In this document: piece after piece, positions 7,409 to 11,569 of the stretch
Layout of the letters: every line of letters begins with the position of its first letter
How positions within the stretch are numbered: position 1 is the stretch's first letter
DNA from: Rhodospirillales bacterium
Lineage (GTDB): Bacteria; Pseudomonadota; Alphaproteobacteria; Rhodospirillales; Casp-alpha2
Assembly (NCBI GenBank): GCA_021775275.1
Contig: JAJFIE010000116.1
Span: 1 to 11,569 of the forward strand
Direction: 5' to 3'
DNA: 11,569 nucleotides
Notes under the pieces: generated by a model
Database searches by the model: none
What the model saw: only the letters and a program-made list of their open reading frames with translations
Told to the model about the DNA's origin: nothing
Made by a program: the position numbers and the translations under genes

Positions 7409-8374
7409 ATGCCGGGTCTGATTGTATTCGTTTTGGCGTTCTCTGCCGCTCTTATAGGGGGCGTTATCGGGGGTGTTCACTCCCCCGCCGATGCCGGGGA
7501 ATTTCCGGCTTCCGTGCTGGAAAGCACCGTCAGCGTCCTGCCGCGCCGGACAGAATCGATAACCGAAAGCAACCGCCCGGATGAACCCGAGGGAACAGGC
7601 ATCGCAGTATTTGACGGCTCTTATATCGCCACGGCGGCTCATGTTTTGACTGGCGCACAACAGATTGATGTGCGCCTTAACGACGGGCGCATTCTGCCGG
7701 CGCGGATTATCGGACGGGACGGGGCCACGGACATCGCCCTTCTGGGCATTAATACGCCAATTCCGCCATTTGTGTTGGCCGATGCGCCATCTATGGGCGC
7801 GCCTGTCTGTAGTATCGGTAATCAGTTCGGGCTGGGGTTGAGTGCGACCTGTGGCGTCATATCGGCGGTGCACCGCGCCAACGCCGGCTTCAATCCTATC
7901 GAGGATTTTATCCAGACGGACGCCGTGGTTAATCCGGGGGCGTCCGGCGGCGCGCTGATTGATGGCGACGGGCGGCTTGTGGGAATGCTGTCGGGTATTT
8001 TCACCAAAGACAGCGATGCGAATATCGGTGTGAACTTCGCTGTGCATGCGGCGCTGCTTGAGCGGGTGCTGGATGATCTGAAAGATTATGGCCAGGTTCG
8101 CCGGGCGAAATCGGGAATGGTCGTGCAGCCGCTGGAACCTGACGAGAGAGACACACAAACCGGGGTTCGCGTCTTTCGGATCGCTGCCGATGGCGCTGCA
8201 TGGCGCGCAGGTCTTCGACCGGATGACGTGATCGTGACTATGGGAGAGCGAAAAATCCAATACCCTGCCGAGGTTAGCAGCATCGTATACGGACACCGCC
8301 CGGGTGATATAATCGTCATGGGAATTATGCGGGATGGGCAAGACCATCTCATAAATCTGATGCTCGATGAATGA
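7409..8374 (+). CDS. Trypsin-like (HtrA/DegP-type) serine protease with C-terminal PDZ domain, exported
   Basis: A 321-residue protein with an N-terminal hydrophobic segment (residues 3-23, signal peptide or anchor) followed by a chymotrypsin-fold domain. The triad is visible: His78 in TAAHVLTG, Asp108 in GATDIALLGI and Ser179 in NPGASGGALID. HtrA proteins usually have GNSGG, here GASGG. The C-terminal region (about 240-320) is a PDZ-like domain with the pattern AAWRAGLRPDDVIVTMG. Cys134 and Cys148 could form a disulfide. It is shorter than DegP and has a single PDZ, like DegS-type proteases. The ATG at 7409 is preferred because it gives a compact signal segment; a TTG at 7379 would add ten residues. 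The next gene overlaps its stop codon by 8 bases, so the protease is translationally tied to the YeeE-family protein. Substrates are unknown; envelope quality control or processing of a neighbour protein is inferred. Confidence 0.92.
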   Translation: MPGLIVFVLAFSAALIGGVIGGVHSPADAGEFPASVLESTVSVLPRRTESITESNRPDEPEGTGIAVFDGSYIATAAHVLTGAQQIDVRLNDGRILPARIIGRDGATDIALLGINTPIPPFVLADAPSMGAPVCSIGNQFGLGLSATCGVISAVHRANAGFNPIEDFIQTDAVVNPGASGGALIDGDGRLVGMLSGIFTKDSDANIGVNFAVHAALLERVLDDLKDYGQVRRAKSGMVVQPLEPDERDTQTGVRVFRIAADGAAWRAGLRPDDVIVTMGERKIQYPAEVSSIVYGHRPGDIIVMGIMRDGQDHLINLMLDE

Positions 8375-9584
8375 TGGACTGAACCCTGATATCAACATGA
8401 CAGCACCGCGCGTTAGCATCCAATCCCCGCCACCGCAAAAATTGCTCGCCATAGGGTTTGTCGGCGTCGGTGTGTTGATGGTGATGCAGTTGTCAGCGGT
8501 TCCGCAGATGACGTTTAAGGGAAACGCATTGTTCGTGATCGGCCTCGCCATGGGGGTAACCCTGTATCATGCGGTGTACAGTTTCACCGGGGCATACCGT
8601 CGGTTTATCGTTGAGCGCGATATGTCAGGCATTACGGCGCAGCTTGTTATGCTGGCCGTCACCATCATCGCGTTCGCGCCGTTGCTCAACGAGGGCGCGG
8701 TTTTTGGGCAACGCCTGGGTGGCGCCATCGCGCCGGTTGGCGTTGCCATGATGTTTGGCGCTTTTTTGTTCGGCGTTGGCATGCAGGTTGCTGGCGGATG
8801 CGCTTCGGGGACCCTGTTCACGGTGGGCGGCGGCAGCGTGCGGATGATGATTGTTCTGGTGTTTTTCTGCGCCGGGACGTTCCTCGGCAGTCTTCATCAG
8901 CCGTGGTGGAATACGCTGCCCCGGTTCCCGGCCATTGCGCTGGGCCGGGAATGGGGCTGGGGCGTCGCCACCGGAGTCCAGCTTGCGATGTTATTGTTGA
9001 TATATGCCGCCCTTCGCTGGATGGGGGGTCGAAACGGCGATGGCTTGTGGTTCCGGGGGCGGGCATTTTCCTGGCGCGATCTGGTGCATGGCCCCTGGCC
9101 ATTGCTTGTTGCCGCAGTTTTACTGGCCGGATTAAACGTTGCCACGCTCCTGGTTGCCGGGCATCCGTGGTCGGTGACGTGGGGTTATACGCTGTGGGGT
9201 GCGAAGGTCGCCACCGCGCTCGGATGGGATCCCGCATCCAGCGCGTTCTGGACCGCCAGTTTTCCGCAACGCGCCCTGGATCGTTCCCTGCTGTACGATA
9301 CGGTATCGCTGCTGAATGTCGGCATTATCCTGGGTGCGGCCATGGCCGCGTCGCTTGCCGGCCGGTTTCGCCCTGTTGTCAAACTTTCCCTGACGGGTTT
9401 GTGTAGCGCCGTTATCGGCGGTTTGGTGCTGGGTTATGGCGCCCGCCTCGCTTACGGATGCAACATCGGCGCGTTCATCAGTGGCGTTGCGTCGAGCAGC
9501 CTGCATGGCTGGGCCTGGATCGTGGCGGCGGCAGCGGGTAATGTCCTCGGCGTCAAGCTGATGGACCGGGTTGCACGCTCCTGA
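8367..9584 (+). CDS. YeeE/YedE-family inner-membrane protein (sulfur-compound transporter family)
   Basis: A 405-residue polytopic membrane protein with about ten hydrophobic segments and conserved family motifs in two halves: GVGMQVAGGCASGTLFTVGG (137-156, Cys145) and LAYGCNIGAFISG (361-373, Cys365). Characterised members of this family take up thiosulfate through a line of membrane cysteines, and others are linked to sulfur or selenium metabolism. Cys168 and Cys346 are further candidates in membrane segments. The length exceeds the usual 350 residues, mostly through the middle part (about 175-300). The ATG at 8367 overlaps the protease stop by 8 bases, implying co-transcription and possible coupled translation. 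A second ATG at 8397 (residue 11) is an equally possible start because neither has a clear ribosome binding site. No TusA-like partner is nearby in this window, so the transported species is an open question. Confidence 0.93.
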   Translation: MNDGLNPDINMTAPRVSIQSPPPQKLLAIGFVGVGVLMVMQLSAVPQMTFKGNALFVIGLAMGVTLYHAVYSFTGAYRRFIVERDMSGITAQLVMLAVTIIAFAPLLNEGAVFGQRLGGAIAPVGVAMMFGAFLFGVGMQVAGGCASGTLFTVGGGSVRMMIVLVFFCAGTFLGSLHQPWWNTLPRFPAIALGREWGWGVATGVQLAMLLLIYAALRWMGGRNGDGLWFRGRAFSWRDLVHGPWPLLVAAVLLAGLNVATLLVAGHPWSVTWGYTLWGAKVATALGWDPASSAFWTASFPQRALDRSLLYDTVSLLNVGIILGAAMAASLAGRFRPVVKLSLTGLCSAVIGGLVLGYGARLAYGCNIGAFISGVASSSLHGWAWIVAAAAGNVLGVKLMDRVARS

Positions 9585-9703
9585 TGACAGCCCGTTTGGT
9601 GACGGCTGGCGGCCCACGGTTATTCCATCACGCTTTCTCACAGGAAGATGATTTGCTGTCATGGCCGAGTGTTTCTAGATTCGGCGCAACAATTGCTGTC
9701 AAT

Positions 9704-9710
9704 AAGGAAG
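9704..9710 (+). promoter_or_regulatory. Ribosome binding site that fixes the start of the cupredoxin-like gene
   Basis: AAGGAAG lies eight bases before the ATG at 9719. This favours 9719 over the upstream ATG at 9584, which overlaps the previous stop codon by one base and would place 45 residues before the signal peptide. Confidence 0.65.
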
Positions 9711-9718
9711 ATGGAAAC

Positions 9719-10231
9719 ATGATGTCCAATTCTCATCGCCATGACTTAGATATCGCCACGCTCAGGTTGTCCGGCGCGGCGGTGTTCGGCCTGTTTTTTG
9801 GTTTTGCTGTCTGGGTGTCTCCCGCCAGTGCGGCCGAGGTGATAGAGTTAACCCAGACACCGTGTCAGTTCGTTGAGCCGGAAGGCGGCGAGAAAGGGTT
9901 CACATCGACGAAAAAAGCCGACTGTGACGCCATCAACGCCACCAGTGGCGAAGAACGGGTGGCTGCCGCCAACGTCATTACCCTTAAATCCGGCGACTAT
10001 GTCTTCCGTGTCACCAACAAGAACGTTTCCTATCCGCTCGGTTTCTGGCTGCGCGAAGCGGATTACGACTGGAAAAACCCACTGCACAAACTCACCAAAA
10101 TCAGTGTGTCGGGCGGCGGCCTGACCACCGGTAAAAGCCTTGACTACGAAGTCACGCTGGAGCCGGGCGAGTATGTCTATTCCTGCCCGCTCAACACCAC
10201 GCCCGATTACCGGTTGGTGGTCACCGAGTAA
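9719..10231 (+). CDS. Secreted cupredoxin-like domain protein lacking an obvious copper site
   Basis: A 170-residue protein with a signal peptide: hydrophobic residues 16-33, then VSPASA with likely cleavage near residue 38. The mature part is short and beta-rich. Its C-terminal half has the cupredoxin-like run LKSGDYVFRVTNKNVSYPLGFWL (two pieces around 89-111), and ends in LEPGEYVYSCPLNTTPDYRLVV (147-168, described by segments). In blue copper proteins a Cys at the place of Cys156 is flanked by ligand histidines, but none occur near 100-110 or after Cys156. The only histidine in the mature protein is His123. Three cysteines remain (Cys49, Cys69, Cys156); Cys49/Cys69 may form a disulfide. It follows the YeeE-family gene by 134 bases on the same strand and may share its transcript. 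Function is not known. Fold assignment is from pattern only. Confidence 0.85.
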   Translation: MMSNSHRHDLDIATLRLSGAAVFGLFFGFAVWVSPASAAEVIELTQTPCQFVEPEGGEKGFTSTKKADCDAINATSGEERVAAANVITLKSGDYVFRVTNKNVSYPLGFWLREADYDWKNPLHKLTKISVSGGGLTTGKSLDYEVTLEPGEYVYSCPLNTTPDYRLVVTE

Positions 10232-10238
10232 CAGGCCA

Positions 10239-11096
10239 TCATTCCACGTCGGTGACCAGGCGGAAACCGATCAGGATATGCTTCAGGAATCCGGGGCGCG
10301 TATGGCGGGCCGCCGGGCGACAGATGCCACACCCCCGGTCATCCCACGACCCTCCCTTCACCACGAAGCGGTCTTTGCTATAGGTGGAGGACGTCCATTC
10401 AAAAACCTGTCCGGCGGCATCCAGCAAACCATAGGGACTGGCCCCGCCCGGAAATGCGCCCACCGCCACGGTATCGAACGGCCCGGTATCGTGGCTGTTG
10501 AGCAGGGTCCCGTCAAAATTTTCACCCCATGGAAAGCGCCGTCCGTCGGTTCCTCTCGCGGCCTTTTCCCATTCTTCCTCGCTCGGCAATCGCCAGGTTC
10601 GGCCGGTCCGGGTTGATAGCCACCGGGCGTAAGCCTGCGCATCCTCATGGGACACCAGCACCACCGGGTGATCTTCGCGCCCGGGGGGCGGCATGCCTCC
10701 AATCCACGCATGACGGCGGGTGCGCTTGAAAGGATGAACCAGACCATAGCCGCTCCATGTTGCGCGGTCTACGTCAGGCGCGGGGCGTTTGGTGGCACGG
10801 ACGAACGCAGCGTAGTCCGAATTGGTGATCAGGGTCCGGGTGATCCCATAGGATCCTGTTTCCAGCACTTTGCGGTTGCGCTCGTTTTCATACCAGCGTG
10901 CGGTGCGCGTTCGGTTGTGACCATAGGCTTTTTCGTCAAGGCTATACGCCGCCTCGCGTTCCCTGGCGTCGGAGCCGGTAATAAACGGTCCTGCCGGAAT
11001 GGTGATGATGGCGGGGGGCTTGATTGTGGCGGCAAGGGGGGCGGGCGTTATCCACAACGCCACAGCAGCGACCAGAAACAGCAAACGTATCATCAT
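10239..11096 (-). CDS. SUMF1/formylglycine-generating-enzyme-fold protein, exported
   Basis: A 285-residue protein with a signal peptide (hydrophobic 4-22, cleavage near LAA at 21-23) and a full FGE-sulfatase (C-type-lectin-like) domain. Landmarks are IPAGPFITGSD (33-43), RLPSEEEWEKAARG (169-182), PWGE (189-192), SPYGLLDAAGQVFEW (220-234), VKGGSW (246-251) and a closing IGFRLV (276-281). Family members include formylglycine-generating enzyme, EgtB, PvdO and NirV-type proteins, often metal-dependent oxidases. The core NVWEW motif is QVFEW here. Cys256 and Cys259 form a CGIC pair in the region that holds the copper-binding cysteines of true FGE, where spacing is four residues rather than two. 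The stop lies 7 bases from the cupredoxin-like stop (convergent). Two consecutive ATGs occur at 11096 and 11093. The target is unknown; the divergent CNPC-repeat protein is a candidate. Confidence 0.92.
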   Translation of the reverse strand: MMIRLLFLVAAVALWITPAPLAATIKPPAIITIPAGPFITGSDAREREAAYSLDEKAYGHNRTRTARWYENERNRKVLETGSYGITRTLITNSDYAAFVRATKRPAPDVDRATWSGYGLVHPFKRTRRHAWIGGMPPPGREDHPVVLVSHEDAQAYARWLSTRTGRTWRLPSEEEWEKAARGTDGRRFPWGENFDGTLLNSHDTGPFDTVAVGAFPGGASPYGLLDAAGQVFEWTSSTYSKDRFVVKGGSWDDRGCGICRPAARHTRPGFLKHILIGFRLVTDVE

Positions 11097-11160
11097 ACCC
11101 GGGCCTTTCCCGTCTCAATCTGCCGCCACTATAACGCGTTCACGAAACGTACACTCTGCT

Positions 11161-11176
11161 TTCACATACATGTGAA
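11161..11176. promoter_or_regulatory. Perfect inverted repeat in divergent gap, candidate operator
   Basis: TTCACAT and ATGTGAA form a perfect 7-base-arm inverted repeat with a two-base centre (AC). It lies 65 bases before the SUMF1-fold ATG and about 150 bases before the GTG of the CNPC gene, so a dimeric regulator could control either or both. No clear sigma70 promoter is visible on either side. The rest of the 227-base gap (11097-11323) shows nothing I can name. Confidence 0.4.
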
Positions 11177-11310
11177 GGCTGTTGACTGGCTGATGAAAAA
11201 CAAATCTGCGACCTTACGACCGTACATTAGTACACGTTCATCAAAGCCAAGGGGTGAGCAGTCATAGGCTTCCGCTCCTTAAATCAATGTTCCGAAGATT
11301 AAAAATACAG

Positions 11311-11316
11311 AGGAGG
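11311..11316 (+). promoter_or_regulatory. Ribosome binding site of the CNPC-repeat gene
   Basis: AGGAGG lies seven bases before the GTG at 11324. It supports a non-ATG start that would otherwise be easy to miss. Confidence 0.8.
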
Positions 11317-11323
11317 CCACATC

Positions 11324-11569
11324 GTGAGGTCCATAAAACGTAAGCTTCTAACCACCACCGTCATACCAGTGTTTTTCGGTGCCGGATTTGTCGTTGGGGG
11401 CGTATTGATCACGGGCTCCGCCAACGCCGCCTCCACATCGACTCCGGCCCAGAATTCCCAAGGCAATTTGTTGCCTGTTGCAAAACCCAAATCGCGGGTG
11501 ATCCAGCTTGCGCAATGCAATCCGTGCAATCCCTGTGCGGCTTCAGGATGCAATCCCTGTAACCCGTGC
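11324..11569 (+). CDS. Secreted cysteine-rich protein with Cys-Asn-Pro-Cys repeats, partial (C-terminus missing)
   Basis: An open frame of 82 codons from a GTG start with a perfect ribosome binding site, running off the right edge. The N-terminus is a signal peptide: positive MRSIKRK, a hydrophobic stretch (about 9-30) and SANA with likely cleavage after residue 35. A polar linker (36-64) rich in Ser, Thr, Gln and Pro follows. From residue 65 the protein becomes CNPCNPCAASG then CNPCNPC, an 11-residue unit that probably continues beyond the window. Eight cysteines fall in the last 18 residues, regularly spaced. I recognise no named family. Dense CxxC motifs in an exported protein point to metal binding, disulfide or redox chemistry, or a substrate for cysteine modification. 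It is divergent from the SUMF1-fold gene. Confidence 0.82.
   Translation, partial: MRSIKRKLLTTTVIPVFFGAGFVVGGVLITGSANAASTSTPAQNSQGNLLPVAKPKSRVIQLAQCNPCNPCAASGCNPCNPC
11516..11569 (+). repeat. In-frame CNPC-coding tandem repeat, continues past window end
   Basis: Two copies of a unit coding CNPCNPC, joined by AASG. The bases repeat closely (TGCAATCCG/CTG pattern) with synonymous changes, so the amino acid pattern is kept while codons have drifted, which suggests selection on the protein. Confidence 0.8.

Noticed and set aside
7349..8551. 400-codon open frame on the minus strand opposite the protease gene
   Set aside because: It mirrors a well-supported protease with a full catalytic triad and PDZ domain; its own translation is rich in His, Arg and Asn without recognisable motifs.
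9584..9718. Extended start of the cupredoxin-like protein at the ATG overlapping the YeeE-family stop
   Set aside because: It would bury the signal peptide behind 45 polar residues, and a good ribosome binding site precedes 9719.
11193..11267. 24-codon ATG frame upstream of the CNPC gene
   Set aside because: No ribosome binding site, no motif and no hydrophobic segment; a leader peptide cannot be excluded but is not supported.
11299..11553. 84-codon minus-strand frame opposite the CNPC gene
   Set aside because: The opposite strand has a perfect ribosome binding site, signal peptide and repeats, so this frame is a shadow.

Overview
The window reads as ordinary chromosomal DNA of a GC-rich Gram-negative bacterium. 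The gene families, many exported proteins and codon style fit an alphaproteobacterium (Rhodospirillales-like). That placement is an inference from gene content, not from a marker gene. I see no rRNA, tRNA, CRISPR array, integrase, transposase or phage gene. Coding density is high and no gene-free stretch exceeds 300 bases.

Left third (1-2837). A minus-strand pair encodes a class III PLP-dependent aminotransferase-fold enzyme and, 26 bases downstream, an APH-type small-molecule kinase that runs off the left edge. A flavin reductase-like gene (2352-2837, plus) is divergent from them. Its 3' end overlaps, tail to tail, the last gene of the transporter operon.

Middle (2827-7143, minus). A complete ABC importer of the glycine betaine/proline/TMAO class, transcribed in the order binding protein, ATPase, permease. 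The periplasmic binding protein has four cysteines and many tryptophans and resembles TmoX-type proteins. It is separated from the ATPase by a strong intrinsic terminator and then a possible internal promoter, so the binding protein is probably made in excess. The ATPase is ProV-like with a short C-terminal regulatory region. The permease is a double-length protein with two permease domains, each with its own EAA loop. Together with the flanking PLP enzyme, kinase and flavin reductase, the region could serve uptake and breakdown of a small amino or methylated-amine compound. The substrate is not shown by the sequence.

Right third (7144-11569). A plus-strand set encodes an HtrA/trypsin-like exported protease with a PDZ domain, a YeeE/YedE (sulfur-compound transporter family) membrane protein overlapping it by 8 bases, and a secreted cupredoxin-like protein that lacks recognisable copper-ligand histidines. 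Converging on this set is a secreted SUMF1/FGE-fold protein with a CxxC pair where formylglycine-generating enzymes carry their copper-binding cysteines. Divergent from that gene, across a 227-base gap with a perfect 7-bp-arm palindrome, starts a secreted protein made of CNPC repeats, cut by the right edge. The SUMF1-fold gene, the CNPC-repeat protein, the YeeE-family channel and the cupredoxin-like protein are the best candidates here for an undescribed envelope thiol, sulfur or metal system.
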